Shown piece by piece: positions 41,286 to 53,408 of a stretch of DNA of 64,000 bases; within the stretch, counting starts at the first letter, position 1; every line of letters begins with the position of its first letter. This DNA comes from C-114 sp963719285. GTDB lineage: Bacteria > Chloroflexota > Limnocylindria > Limnocylindrales > CSP1-4. The position numbers and the translations under genes are program-made. Below the pieces are notes generated by a model that had not been told where the DNA came from, ran no database searches, and was given only the letters and a program-made list of their open reading frames with translations. The stretch spans positions 434,001-498,000 of the forward strand of contig CAVRBO010000001.1 in assembly GCA_963719285.1 (NCBI GenBank), in the 5' to 3' direction.

Positions 41286-41636
41286 ATGCCACGGGTCAAG
41301 CGAGGCGTAACCTCCCACGCACGCCACAAGCGGCTGCTCGATGACGCCGAGGGCCGGCGTGGCACGCGGTCGCGGCTCATCAAGCCCGCCCGCGAGGCGC
41401 TCCTCCACGCCCTCGCCTACGCGACGCGCGACCGCAAGCAGCGCAAGCGCCAGATGCGCGAGCTGTGGATCGTCCGGATCAACGCGGCCGCCCGGCTCAA
41501 TGGGATCACCTACGGGCGCCTGATCCAGAGCCTCAAGAAGGCGGACATCCAGATCGACCGCAAGATGCTGGCGGACCTCGCCGTGCGCGATGCCGCCACC
41601 TTCGGGCGGATCGTCGAGGTCGCCAAGAGCGCCTAG
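41286..41636 (+). CDS. rplT: 50S ribosomal protein L20
   Basis: This 116-residue L20 has the MPRVKRGV start, RDRKQRKRQMRELWIVRINAA in the centre and the LIQSLKKADIQIDRKMLADLA C-terminal globular part. L20 acts early in large-subunit assembly and commonly autoregulates this operon; no L20-binding leader was identified here. It begins nine bases after rpmI. Confidence 0.96.
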   Translation: MPRVKRGVTSHARHKRLLDDAEGRRGTRSRLIKPAREALLHALAYATRDRKQRKRQMRELWIVRINAAARLNGITYGRLIQSLKKADIQIDRKMLADLAVRDAATFGRIVEVAKSA

Positions 41637-41703
41637 TGGCGCCCGCCCGGCGCGTCGTGCGACGCGCGTCCCCGGCAGCGTCGACCGGCCCCCTCGCCTG
41701 ACC

Positions 41704-42740
<1,037 letters not shown>

Positions 42741-42744
<4 letters not shown>

Positions 42745-45218
42745 GGGTGCCACTGTCCTGGCTGGCCGACTACGTCGACCTCGACCTCACGCCCGAGCGC
42801 CTGGCCGAGCGCCTGACCGTGCTCGGGATGGAGGTCAAGGCGCTCGAGCGGTGGGGCGCCGACTGGCAGGGCGTCGTCGTCGGCGAGCTGCTCACGGTCG
42901 CCAAGCACCCCAATGCCGACCGGCTGTCGCTCACGACCGTTCGCGTCGGCGAGGGTGAGCCCCTCTCGATCGTCTGCGGCGCAACGAACATCGCGCCCGG
43001 CCAGCACGTGCCGGTGGCCCTGCCCGGGGCCGTCCTGCCGGGCGGCCGGCGGATCGACCGGACCGAGAAGATGGGCGTCGTCAGCAACGGGATGCTGTGC
43101 TCGGGCGACGAGCTCGGGCTGACGTCCGACGCGGACGGCATCCTCATCCTGCCGGCCGATACGCCGATCGGCCGAGGCCTCGAGGACCTGTACGGCGACA
43201 CCGTCCTCGACGTGGACGTGAAGCCGAACCGAGGCGACGCGCTGTGCCTCGTCGGGCTCGCCCGCGAAGTCTCGGCGGCGACGGGCGCGCCGGTCCGCTT
43301 CCCGGCGATCGAGCTGGTCGAGCGCGGCAGCGCGACCGACCGGAGCTTCTCGGTCGAGATCCGCGAGCCCGAGCTCTGCCCGCGCTTCGTCGGGCGGATC
43401 GTCCGCGGCTTCACCGTGGGTCCGTCGCCGGATCGCGTCCAGATGCGCCTCCAGGCGGCCGGGATGCGCCCGGTGAGCAACGTCGTCGACGCGAGCAACT
43501 ACGTCATGCTCGAACTCGGCAAGCCCACTCACACGTTCGACCTGGCCGCCGTCCACGAGCGACGCATCGTCGTCCGTCGAGCGGCGCCGGGCGAACGGCT
43601 CGTCACGCTGGACCACGTCGATCGGGTGCTCGACGCCGAGACCCTCGTCATCGCCGATCCGGTCGAAGCGCTCGGCATCGCCGGCGTCATGGGTGGAGCC
43701 ACGAGCGAGGTGAGCGACACCACGACCGAGATCGTCATCGAGTCGGCCGTCTTCGACCCCGTCTCGATCCGCAGGACCGGCCAGCGCTACGCTCTCCGGT
43801 CCGAGGCGAGCCTGCGCTTCGAGAAGGGCCAGGAGATCCGCCTCGCCCGGATCGGCGCCGATCGCGTCGCCCAGCTCGTCGTCGAGTGGGCCGGCGGGGA
43901 GGTCGCCCCTGGGAGCGTCGACACGGCGCCGCTGGAGCCCGAACCGGCTCGGGTCTCGTTCCGTCCGGCCCGGGTCGATCGTCTGCTCGGCGCCGAACTG
44001 ACCCTCGAGGCCCAGTCGGCGTTCCTCGCGCGCGTCGGCGTGACGACGGAGCCGGGGGCGCCCGGAACGACGATCCCCGTGTCCCGGGGCACCAAACCAT
44101 TGGACGTCCCCGCCGAGGGCCCGGCCCTGACCGCGATCGTGCCGACCTGGCGGGCCGACCTGTCGATAGAAGCCGATCTCATCGAGGAGATCGCCCGCGT
44201 GGCCGGCTACGAGACGATCGAGCCGACCCTCCCGGACACGGCCTTGCCCCACTATCGTCCGGACCCGAAAGCGGTCCGGAACGTGGTCCGGGAGATCCTC
44301 GCCGGCGCCGGCCTGACCGAGGTCGTCACCTACGCGCTGATCGAGCCGGGCCGCGCCGCGCTCGTCCGGTGGCCGGGCGATCCGGGTCCTCCGCCCGAGG
44401 GAGAGGGAGCCCGCGCGGGCGACCCCATCACGGTCACGAACCCACTCTCCGCGAGCCACTCGGTCCTGCGGCGCGACCTCGTCGGCAGCCTGCTCGACGT
44501 CGTCGACGCCAATCAGCGGCGCGGCCGGGACGACGTGGCGATCTTCGAGATCGGGAAGGGCTACGGGCGGACAGGGTCCGGCCCGACCGAGTGGTGGCGC
44601 GTCGCGTTCGCCCTGACCGGAGCCGCCGAGCCGCCGGCGTGGAACCGCGCCGCGCGGGCGTACGACCTGGACGACGCCAAGGGACTCGTGGAGCTGCTGG
44701 CCGGAGAGCTTGCGCTGCCCCGGGTGACGTTCGAACCGAGCACGGACGGCTACCCCCTCCATCCGGGCCGGGCGGCGATCGCCCGGGCCGGGGACCGGCT
44801 CTCGGGGAGGGTTGGCGAGATCCACCCGGAGCTCAGCGCGGCCCTCGACCTGCGTGCCGGCCGGATCCTCGTCGGCGAGCTCGCCGTGGCCGGCCTGTCG
44901 GGCGGCGGGCTGCCGGTCGTGCGCTCCCAGCCGGTCTCGCGCCACCAGGCCGTGGAACGCGACCTCGCTGTCGTGGTGCCGGAGTCGCGCCCGGCGGCCA
45001 CGGTCGACGCGCTCATCCGGGCCGCGGCGGGCGATCTCCTCACGGATCTGCGGCTCTTCGACATCTACCGGGGGGCGCCCCTCGGCGCCGATGAGAAGAG
45101 CCTCGCCTTCCGGCTCCGCCTCCAGGCCGACCGCACCCTCGGTGACGCGGAGGTGGACGGTGTCGTCGCCGCGGTCGTCGCCGCGCTAAGCGACTCGGGT
45201 GGCCGGCTGCGGTCCTGA
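42741..45218 (+). CDS. pheT: Phenylalanyl-tRNA synthetase beta subunit
   Basis: This 825-residue PheT starts MRVPLSWLADYVDLDL. It then has the tRNA-binding EMAP/OB domain (GVVVGELLTVAKHPNADRL, about 40-150), the B3/B4 editing domains (VDVDVKPNRGDALC; NVVDASNYVMLELGKP), the B5 domain, the catalytic-like core (LSASHSVLRRDLVGSLLDVV) and the C-terminal FDX-ACB domain (SRHQAVERDLAVVVPE). Length and order are standard. The GTG start overlaps the pheS stop. Confidence 0.96.
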
Positions 45219-45223
45219 CATCG

Positions 45224-45240
45224 GCCGTCCGTTGGACGGC
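45224..45240 (+). terminator. Hairpin after pheT
   Basis: GCCGTCC-GTT-GGACGGC forms a perfect seven-pair stem six bases after the pheT stop. It lacks a T-run. Its position before a new promoter suggests it ends the infC-pheT operon. Confidence 0.4.
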
Positions 45241-45302
45241 ACCAGGCTCGTGTGGACGGCACCACGCACGTGCCCCTGTGCGGTATGGGACCTTTCGGTC
45301 GG

Positions 45303-45330
45303 TTGTCGCACCCGGATGGCCTGCTACGCT
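45303..45330 (+). promoter_or_regulatory. Promoter upstream of the CvpA-family gene
   Basis: TTGTCG (45303-45308) and TACGCT (45325-45330) are 16 bases apart. The -35 is identical to that of the infC promoter. About 70 nt of leader follow, containing the inverted repeat GGTGAC-GCCT-GTCACC. The rest of the 187-base gap shows a duplicated GGACGGCACCA of unknown meaning. Confidence 0.5.
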
Positions 45331-45405
45331 TGGCCGGCCGCTCCGACGGTGACGCCTGTCACCGGTCGGTTCGGGACAACCCGTATCCGGAGACCTTGAC
45401 CGAAC

Positions 45406-45981
45406 GTGGATATCGTCGGGTTCATCCACAGCCTCAACCTGTTCGACCTGCTCGTCGCCTTCGTGTTCGCCGTGGCGTTCATCCTCGGCTTCATCCAGGG
45501 GACCCTGCGTCGACTCCTCGGCCTCGCGTCGATCCTGTTCTCGTTCCTCCTGGCCGCGAACCTGCGCGACACGGTCGGCGGCTTCTTCGCCAACAACTGG
45601 CACCAGTTCGCCCGGGAATACAGCTACATGATCGGCTTCGGGCTCGTGTTCGTGACCGCGACCGTCGTGTTCTCCCTCGTCATCCAGGGCCTGTACAAGC
45701 ATCAGCCCCTGTTCGCGAAGGCGACCGCGGTCGACGAGGTCCTCGGCGGGATCCTCGGCGTCGTCCAGGCGATGGTGCTGCTCGGCTGCGCCATCGTCAT
45801 CCTCGATTCGTTCTTCCGGCTGCCGCTCCAGGCCTCGGACGGTGAGCTCATCCTCGTGCGCGACCTGTGGAAGGCGATCGACAGCTCCGGGATCGTCCAC
45901 GTCTACCGCGACGTCCTCATCCCCGGGGTCTACACGCTCCTCGGCCCGTTCATCCCGGACGCCATCCGCAGCCTCCCGTAG
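45406..45981 (+). CDS. CvpA family membrane protein
   Basis: This 191-residue protein has four hydrophobic helices (NLFDLLVAFVFAVAFILGFIQG; LASILFSFLLAANL; IGFGLVFVTATVVFSLVI; ILGVVQAMVLLGCAIVILD), the layout of the CvpA/colicin V production family. Family function is not settled; it is linked to envelope stress and colicin export in E. coli. GTG start. It is followed 10 bases later by the DNA glycosylase gene. Confidence 0.85.
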   Translation: MDIVGFIHSLNLFDLLVAFVFAVAFILGFIQGTLRRLLGLASILFSFLLAANLRDTVGGFFANNWHQFAREYSYMIGFGLVFVTATVVFSLVIQGLYKHQPLFAKATAVDEVLGGILGVVQAMVLLGCAIVILDSFFRLPLQASDGELILVRDLWKAIDSSGIVHVYRDVLIPGVYTLLGPFIPDAIRSLP

Positions 45982-45991
45982 GCCCGACCAC

Positions 45992-46729
45992 CTGACTGTC
46001 TTCGACCGTTCGCGCCTCGCCGGGGACGCCGCCGAGGCCGCTCGGGCGCTGATCGGGGCGTGGCTCGTCCGCGACGGCGACCGGCCGAGCCGGCGGGTCG
46101 GCCGGATCGTCGAGACCGAGGCCTACCTGGGACCGGACGACCGTGCTTCGCATGCCCGCTCGGGCCGCACCGCCCGCAACGGCGCCATGTTCGGGCCGCC
46201 GGGCCACGCCTACGTGTACCGTGTCTACGGCATGTACACCTGCCTGAACGTCGTCTGCGGACCACCCGGCTCGGCCTCGGCCGTGCTCGTCCGGGCGGTC
46301 GCGCCGGTCGCGGGCACGGACGCGATGCGCAGCGCGCGGATCCGCCACGATCTCGCGGCGCGGCGGGCGACCCGCGACGCGAGCGGCGACCCGGCCGCCC
46401 GAGAGCGGGTCCGGGCGCGCGTGGGGCGAGCGCCGGCGGCGGTCCTCGCCTCCGGGCCGGGTCTCGTTGGAGCGGCATTCAGCGTGGAACCATCGCTCGA
46501 CGGGCTCGACCTGTGCGACCCCGACGCCGCGCTCCACCTGGAGGAGCCGCCGGACCCGACCGACCCGCTACGGATCGTGGAGTCGGCCCGGATCGGGATC
46601 GGCTATGCCGGCGAGCCGTGGGTCAGCCGCGCGCTCCGCTTCTTCCTCGCCGACGAGCCCGCGGTCTCAGGCCGGCCGGCCCGCTCGTCCGCCCGCCCGC
46701 CTCGCCCGTCGACCCACTCCGCCACCTGA
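45992..46729 (+). CDS. 3-methyladenine DNA glycosylase (AAG/MPG family)
   Basis: This protein of about 245 residues removes alkylated purines in base-excision repair. The AAG hallmarks are clear: RIVETEAYLGPDDRASHA with the catalytic Glu, TARNGAMFGPPGHAYVYRVYGMY, and LASGPGLVGAAF. No ATG or GTG is in frame between the CvpA-family stop and the first conserved residues. A CTG at 45992 is the most likely start; the only other candidate is a GTG at 45842 inside that gene. The C-terminal tail is Pro/Ser-rich. mutS2 follows after 11 bases. Confidence 0.85.
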   Translation: MTVFDRSRLAGDAAEAARALIGAWLVRDGDRPSRRVGRIVETEAYLGPDDRASHARSGRTARNGAMFGPPGHAYVYRVYGMYTCLNVVCGPPGSASAVLVRAVAPVAGTDAMRSARIRHDLAARRATRDASGDPAARERVRARVGRAPAAVLASGPGLVGAAFSVEPSLDGLDLCDPDAALHLEEPPDPTDPLRIVESARIGIGYAGEPWVSRALRFFLADEPAVSGRPARSSARPPRPSTHSAT

Positions 46730-46740
46730 CCGACCGGGCC

Positions 46741-49123
46741 ATGGACGAACGCTCGCTGGCCATCCTCGAGTTCCCGCTCGTGCGCGAGCGCCTGGCCGCT
46801 GCCACGTCCTTCGCGCCCGGCCGACGGCTGGCCGAGACCCTCGAGCCGTCGAACGACCCGGTGATCGTCGCGCGCGGCCTCGACGAGACCGAGCAGGCCC
46901 GTAGCGCTCCTCATCGAGCGGCCGGGTGTCGGCATCGGGGCCGCGCACGACATCGGCCCGTGGGTCGAGCGGGCGGCGCGCGGAGGGCGCCTCGACCCGG
47001 CCCACTTCCTGGAGGTCGCCGAGACGCTCGACGCGGCATCCCGCCTGGCGACGGCCCTCGCCGACGAGCGCCGACCGCTCCTGCGCGACCTCGGTCACGA
47101 TCTCCATGGCCTGCCTGCCCTGCGGAGCACGCTCGCCCGGAGCTTCGATCCGGCCGGCGAGCTGCTCGACACGGCCTCGCCCCGCCTGGGTGGCCTGCGG
47201 GCGGCGGTCCGGGTCGCCTACGACCGCCTCCGGCGACGCCTCGACGCGCTCGTCGGTTCGGAGCTCGGCTCGTCGCTCCAGGAACCGATCGTCACCCTCC
47301 GCAACGGCCGCTACGTCGTCCCGGTCCGCGCCGACGCCCGGGCCCGGGTCAAGGGCATCGTCCACGACGCCTCGGGCAGCGGCCAGACCCTGTTCGTCGA
47401 ACCGCTGGTCGTGGTCGAGCTCGGCAACGCCTGGCGTGAGGCGCAGGTGGCCGAGAAGGCCGAGATCGATCGCATCCTCGACGAGTTGTCGGCCGTCGTC
47501 GCCACGAACGCGCCGCTCCTGCGAGAGACGCTCGACGCGCTTGCCCGGTTCGATTTCTGGTCGGCCAAGGCGCACTTCGCCGCCGAGCTCGACGCGATCC
47601 GGGCGGACACGGCCGACCGGCCCGAGGTCGTGCTCCTGGGCGCCCGCCACCCCGGGCTGGCGGGGCGGGTGGTCCCGATCGACATCCGCCTGGGCGATGG
47701 CTACACCGCCCTGATCGTCACGGGCCCGAACACGGGCGGCAAGACCGTGACCCTGCGCACGCTCGGACTGCTGGCGCTCATGCACCAGGCCGGGCTCCAG
47801 ATCCCGGCCGAGAGCGGCAGTCGGATGCCGATCTTCCGCGACGTGTTCGCGGACATCGGCGACGAGCAGTCGATCGCCCAGAGCCTGTCCACGTTCAGCG
47901 GCCACCTCAAGCGGATCGACGCGATCGTGGCGGCCGCGGGACCCGGCACGCTCGTCCTCCTGGACGAGCTGGGCGCCGGGACGGACCCGACCGAGGGGTC
48001 GGCCCTCGCCCAGGCGCTCCTGGACCACTTCATCCGGGCCGGGGCGCTCGTCGCGGCCACGACCCACTACGCCGAGCTCAAGGCGTACGCTCACACGACG
48101 GACCGGGCCCGCAACGCCTCGGTCGAGTTCGATCTGGAAACGCTCTCCCCGACGTACCGGCTGTCGATCGGCCTGCCCGGCGGCAGCCAGGCGTTCGCGA
48201 TCGCGGAGCGACTGGGCCTGCCCCAGGCGATCGTCGACGACGCGCGGTCGCGGCTGACGGAGGCGCAGCGGAACTTCGAGGCGACGCTGGCCGCGATCAA
48301 GGAGACCGAGGGCGAGACGGCCGACGCGCTCGAACGTGCCCGCCTCGCCGAGGCACGGGCCGTCGAGGCGCTGCGGAACGCCCAGGAGGAGCGCGCCCGT
48401 GCCCGGCGCGATCGCGAGGCGGCCGTCCAGGAAGCCCGGGCCGAGGCCGAGCGCCTCGTGGCCGGCGTACGCGACGAGGTCCACGCCACCCGCCGGACGC
48501 TCGAGCGCGAGACGATGACCGCCCAGGGCCTCGACGAGGCGCTGGAGCGGATCGACGACAGCCTGGAACGCCTGCCCACCCCGGAGCCGGCGCTCGAACC
48601 CGTGCCCGTGCCCCCGGCGCCCCACGTGTGGCGCCTGGGCGAACGAGCCCGCAGCCTGTCGGGAGGCTGGGAGGGCCGGATCACGGCCCTGGAACGTGGC
48701 GGCAAGCGGGCCTCCCTCGAAGCCGGCGGGATGCGCGTGACGGTCGACGTGGCCGATCTCGAGCCGGCCATCGAGCCCGCCACGGAACGGGGAGGGAGCA
48801 CGATCGGCGATGCGGTCGACCGGCAGGCCCGGCGCGACCCGACGAGCGAGATCGCCCGTCTCCGGTCCGACCGGGCCCGCAGCGTCGCGGCCTCTCTCGA
48901 TCTGCGGGGCGCCCGGGTGGAGGAAGCCCTCGAGGCGCTGTCGGGTTACCTGGACGACGCGTCGCTGGCCGGGCTCGACAAGGTCACGATCATCCACGGC
49001 CTCGGGACCGGCGCGCTGCGCGACGCCGTCCGGACCGAAGCCGCGTCCCACCCGCTCGCCCGCGAGGTCCGGGCCGGCGAACGGGGCGAGGGTGGCGACG
49101 GAGCGACCGTCATCCGCCTCTAG
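46741..49123 (+). CDS. mutS2: MutS2 (RqcU-type ATPase with Smr domain), frameshifted near the 5' end
   Basis: The composite product is about 793 residues. The N-terminus (MDERSLAILEFPLVRERLAA) runs in one frame to about 46903. A one-base shift then moves to the frame ALLIERPGVG..., which stays open to the stop. Visible parts are the lever/core (about 60-320), Walker A GPNTGGKTVTLRTLG (near 330), LDELGAGTDPTEG (Walker B), a long coiled-coil (about 500-600), a KOW-like segment and a C-terminal Smr nuclease domain (LDLRGARVEEAL; IIHGLGTGALRDAV). MutS2 acts in ribosome rescue and recombination control. The undisrupted family match on both sides suggests a sequence error. Confidence 0.88.
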
Positions 49124-49130
49124 AAGTCCG

Positions 49131-52002
49131 TCACTCCGGTGCGCCCGGCCACCCGGGCGCCTTCGCTCGGGACCCTTGGTCACCCGGTCCGCCACGCGCC
49201 GGGCCACTCCGGCGCCGTCGACCCGTCGCCCCTATCCTGCTCCTGCTCGGTCGCCGGCGCGGCTGTGGTTGGACCGCGGGAGGAGCGGGCACCGGCAGGC
49301 TCGGGGACGGCGATGGACAGCCGAAGACCGGATCGCAGGACGGTGGCGGCTCGCTCGGCGGCAGGGCCGTACAGGTCTTGGTCGGCGCGAACGGCGCACC
49401 CCAGGTGGCCCCGAACGGATACACGTGACCGAAGTGGAAGTAGTCGGTCGGGGTGTGCTTCGGCCCGCCGCGCACGCCGGTGCCCCGTCGGGCGCGGGCG
49501 ATCCAGTCGTTCGTGTACTTCTGCCAGCGGGCGGGGGAGGGCTCGACCTGGCTCAGGTCGAGGAACCCCTTCGTGACCTGCGGCCCCGTGCAGCCGTCCT
49601 TCCACAGGAGGCCGGTCGCCTGGTCGATCGAGACGGGGACCTTGGTATTGTCGATGTCCTTGGGCTCGGTGCCCTTGATGAAGTGCTCGGTGATCGTCTT
49701 GCGCGTGTACGGGACCGGGCAGCATCCCGCTGTGGGCATCGATCTTCACGTCGACGATGCCGCCGGGCTTCTTGAAGTCGGCGATCGGGTCGCCCTTCGT
49801 GGCCTGGTTCAGGAACGATTGCCACAGCGTCGCGGCGCTCTCGAGGGCCATCGTCCCGTTGGGCGGGATGCTGTTGTCGCTGTTGCCCATCCAGGCGCCC
49901 ACGACGAGGGCGGGCGCCTTGGGGTCCTTGGGCGGGGCGACATAGCCCATCGCCGCGAGGTCGATCTGGTCGTTCGTCGTACCGGTCTTGAGAGCGGCCG
50001 GTCGGCGCTTGCTGCCGTCCGTGATCTTGCGGAGCGACCAGAACGGGTTCTGGGCCGGGTCGGTGTTCGCGGCCAGGATGTCGGTCATGACGTAGGCGGC
50101 CTGCGGGCTGACGACCTGCTGGCCGGACTGGCTGACCCCGGCGATCGCGGTCGGGTACGGCTTACCGTCGGCGTCCTTGATCGAGAGGATGAACGTGCGA
50201 GGCATCAACAGGCCGCCGTTGGCGATGGCGCCATAGGCGCTGATCAGGTCGGCGTAGTGGAGCTCGAGCGTCCCGATGCCGATCGAGACCCCGGCCTGGT
50301 TCGTGCTCTTCTGGAACTTGATCCCGAACTTCTGGGCCTCGGCGAAGACGTGGTCGGGGCCCACCTCGGCCGCGTTCTTGATGGCCGGGATATTGAGCGA
50401 CAGGTTGAGCGCTTCGCGCATCCGGAGCGGGCCGCGCTCGGCCAGGTCCGCGTCGCCCGGCGCATAGCCGCCACCGAAGTCCGTGACGACGTCCATGTAC
50501 ATGCTCGCCGCGGTCTTGGTGTGGTCGTCGATCCCGGTGATGTAGTTGATCGCCTTGAACGACGATCCGGGCTGGCGCCAGCCGTCCGACAGGACGTCGA
50601 ACTGGGGCTGGAGCTTCTTGCCCCGAGGCGCGGCGTAATAGCCGGCGCTGCCGACATACGCCATGACCTGGCCGGTCCGGTAGTCGAACGCGCCGAGCGC
50701 CGCGTTGAACACGCCCCGGCCGACGAGGTTGCGGATCCACTGCTGGCTCGGGGTCTTGTTATCCGACAGGTACTTGAGGGTCGCGGCCATGCCGCCCTTG
50801 ACGTTCGGGGCGATGGCCGCGGCCTTCACCCACTTCTCGGCCACCTTCTGCATCTTCCAGTCGAGCGTCGAGGTGACCTGGAAGCCGCCGGTGTCGATCT
50901 TGGGGCAGTCGTCGGCGTTCGGCTCGCCGCACAGGATCGCGCCCAGCTGGTGGCGCACCTGCCACACGAAGTGGGGTGCCCGCCAGGTGATGGCGCTCTG
51001 CTTCTGGATGATGATCGGCTCCTGCAGCGCGGCCGCGATCTGCTCGTCCGTGACCGCCGCGCCGGGGATCTCGAGCTCGTCGCCCGCCTTGGTCAGGTGG
51101 CGGTTCGCGATCATCTGCTGGAGGATGAAGTCCCGCCGCTGGGCGATCTTGCTGTCGAGCGGCACGGCCAGGACGCACTTCGCGGCGAGCTTCGGGTCGT
51201 CCGGGCAGGGCGAGGCGTCCGTGGCCGACTTCTGGAGCACGGCGTTCTTGCGCAGGTCGAACGCCGTGGGCGACTGCGGGACGCCGGCCAGGATCGCCGC
51301 CTGGGCGATCGTGAGCTTGTGCAGGTCCGACACCCCGAAGTAATCGAGGGCCGCGGCGGCCACGCCGTAGCTCTGGTCGCCGTAGTAGTTCTGGTTGAGA
51401 TAGTCGATCATGATCTCGCGTTTGCCTTCGAGACCGGAGAACTCCTGGGTCAGGCGGATCGACTGGATGATCTCGCGGACCTTGCGGTCGTAGGTCGAGC
51501 CGGCGAAGGCGCTCTCGGGCAGCAGGCGCGCCCGGACGAGCTGCTGGGTGATGGTCGAGGCACCGCCGCCGGCGCCACGCGTCAGCGCGAGCGAGGCCGA
51601 GATGATGCCCACCGGATCGAAGCCGGCGTTGCTCCAGAAGGTCTTGTCCTCGACCGAGGTCGTCGCGTCGACGAGGACCGGCGACAGCTGGGCGAAGACG
51701 TCGATGACCTGGCGGTGGGTCTGGCCGAATCGGGCGAGTTCGACCTTGCCGGTCCGGTCGTAGACGATCGTCTGCTCATCGAACTGGAGCGTGTCGAACG
51801 CGGTCTTGGGGTCCGGCAGGTCCTGGCTGTAGAAGCTGTAGGCGCTCACGGTGGCGACGAACCCGACGACGCCCAGCATGAAGAACGAAGCGAAGAGGAA
51901 GAGGGGGAAGCCGATGGCGACGACCCTGGCCGGGCCTGTCGCGCCGCTGCTCCGTCCGCCATTGCGCCGACGGCGCTGGCGCCGAGCGAGGCTGGTATTC
52001 AT
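49131..52002 (-). CDS. Class A penicillin-binding protein (PBP1A-like), frameshifted near the 3' end
   Basis: This bifunctional peptidoglycan synthase has a cytoplasmic Arg-rich head, one transmembrane helix (about 30-55), and a GT51 transglycosylase domain (SVEDKTFWSNAGFDPVGI, GASTITQQLVRARLL). The transpeptidase has the serine motif PGSSFKAI, SLNIPAIKNA and the KTGTTNDQID triad. At about 49722 the reading moves one frame from SGMLPGP to YTRKTITEHFIKGTEP, which restores the conserved tail. A Pro-rich end follows. It is divergent from tyrS. Confidence 0.9.
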
Positions 52003-52029
52003 GCCGGTCCGGACGATAGCATAGGTTCG

Positions 52030-52092
52030 ATGAAGTCCCTTTTCCCCATGGCGGTGGCCCGCGTCGTGACGTCCCGCCGGCGGCCGCTGTGA
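52030..52092 (+). CDS. Candidate 20-residue leader peptide upstream of tyrS
   Basis: An ATG at 52030 lies seven bases after TAGCAT (52017-52022), the same layout as leaderless genes elsewhere here. The frame runs 20 codons and ends in TGA overlapping the tyrS GTG (GTGA). The peptide is basic (ending TSRRRPL) and contains no Tyr codon, so classical Tyr attenuation is not suggested. Translational coupling to tyrS is the simplest reading; a chance frame is possible. Confidence 0.35.
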   Translation: MKSLFPMAVARVVTSRRRPL

Positions 52093-53408
52093 CGCGCACG
52101 ACCGCCCACACGCTCGATACGCTGCTCGCGGAGCTGGCCTGGCGGGGCTTCCTCCAGGACCACACGCCGGGGTTGGAGGCCCGCCTCGCGACGGGTCGTC
52201 CGTTCGCCGCCTACAACGGGATGGACCCGTCCGGACCGTCGCTCCACCTCGGCCATCTGGTCCCGATCTTCGGGTTGCTCCACCTCCAGCGCCATGGCGG
52301 CCGGCCGGTGCTGCTCGTGGGCGGTGCCACCGGCATGATCGGCGATCCGTCCGGGACGTCGGCCGAGCGGAACCTGCTCGACCGCGACACGATCGCCGCG
52401 AACGTGGCCGGGATCCGGGCCCAGCTGGAGCGGTTCCTCGACTTCGAGCCGGGTTCCGGCGCGGCGTCGCTCGTGAACAACCTCGACTGGCTCGGTGGGG
52501 TCACGATGCTCGACTTCCTGCGCGAGATCGGCAAGCACTTCACCGTGCCGTACATGCTGGCCAAGGACTCGGTGGCGGCCCGCCTCGATGCCGGCCTCTC
52601 GTACACGGAGTTCAGCTACATGCTCCTCCAGGCGGCCGACTTCCAGCACCTGTACCGGACGATGGGGGTCGAGGCGCAGGTGGGTGGGGCGGACCAGTGG
52701 GGCAACATCACGGCCGGCCTGGAGCTCATCCGGAAGACGGTCGGCGGCCCGGACGGTCAGCCGGCCGAGGCGCACGCGCTCAGCTACCCGCTCCTGCTCG
52801 ACCCGAGCGGGGCGAAGTTCGGCAAGACATCGGTCGGCACGTCCGTCTGGCTCGACCCGGCCAGGACGTCGCCCTACGCCTTCTACCAGTTCCTCGTCGA
52901 CCGGCCGGACACGGAGGTGGGCAAGCTCCTGCGGTCGTTCACGATCATGGATCGGGCCGAGATCGAGGCGCTCGAGGCCGACCAGGCGGCGCATCCCGAG
53001 CGCCGGCCGGCCCAGCGCGCTCTCGCGCTCGACCTCACCACCAGGGTCCACGGGCTCGACGAGACCGAGCGGGCCGTCACGGTCAGCCAGGCGGTCTTCG
53101 GCGATGAGCCGGTCCGGGATCCGGCGGTGCTTGCCGCCATGTACGACGTGCTCGAGCATTGCGACCTGGTCCCCGAGGATCTCGCCGGCGGGGCCCTGCG
53201 GGTCGCGATCGCGAGCGGCCTGTTCGCGTCCAACGGTGACGCTCGCAGGGCGATCTCCCAGGGCGGCTTCTCGATCAACGATGTCCGTATCGCGGCACCG
53301 GACGACCCGGTCCCGGCGCCGATCGACGGCCGGTGGCTCCAGCTCCGGGCCGGTCGGAAGCGCCTCAGGATGGGGCGGCTGGTCGGCGGGAGCGAAGCGA
53401 AGCGATGA
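52089..53408 (+). CDS. tyrS: Tyrosyl-tRNA synthetase
   Basis: This 439-residue class I synthetase has the HIGH-type motif in PSLHLGHLVPI (about residue 44), ATGMIGDPSG, YMLLQAADFQHLY, GGADQWGNITAG, and the KMSKS-type loop KFGKTSVG near residue 240. A C-terminal S4 RNA-binding domain follows (about 380-439). GTG start, probably coupled to the short upstream frame. Its last 44 bases overlap the convergent hisIE gene. Confidence 0.95.
   Translation: MTRTTAHTLDTLLAELAWRGFLQDHTPGLEARLATGRPFAAYNGMDPSGPSLHLGHLVPIFGLLHLQRHGGRPVLLVGGATGMIGDPSGTSAERNLLDRDTIAANVAGIRAQLERFLDFEPGSGAASLVNNLDWLGGVTMLDFLREIGKHFTVPYMLAKDSVAARLDAGLSYTEFSYMLLQAADFQHLYRTMGVEAQVGGADQWGNITAGLELIRKTVGGPDGQPAEAHALSYPLLLDPSGAKFGKTSVGTSVWLDPARTSPYAFYQFLVDRPDTEVGKLLRSFTIMDRAEIEALEADQAAHPERRPAQRALALDLTTRVHGLDETERAVTVSQAVFGDEPVRDPAVLAAMYDVLEHCDLVPEDLAGGALRVAIASGLFASNGDARRAISQGGFSINDVRIAAPDDPVPAPIDGRWLQLRAGRKRLRMGRLVGGSEAKR

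Noticed and set aside
46890..46910. Programmed ribosomal frameshift in mutS2
   Set aside because: No slippery codon, stop codon or stimulatory hairpin is evident at the shift, and five other genes in the window show similar breaks, so an assembly indel is more likely.
46667..49207. 846-codon minus-strand frame opposite mutS2
   Set aside because: It has shadow composition and is open only because of high GC; mutS2 motifs are unambiguous on the plus strand.
49453..52092. 879-codon plus-strand frame opposite the penicillin-binding protein gene
   Set aside because: It is antisense to a clearly conserved PBP and has the His/Arg/Asp-rich composition of a GC-driven shadow frame. Only its final 20 codons were kept as a candidate tyrS leader peptide.
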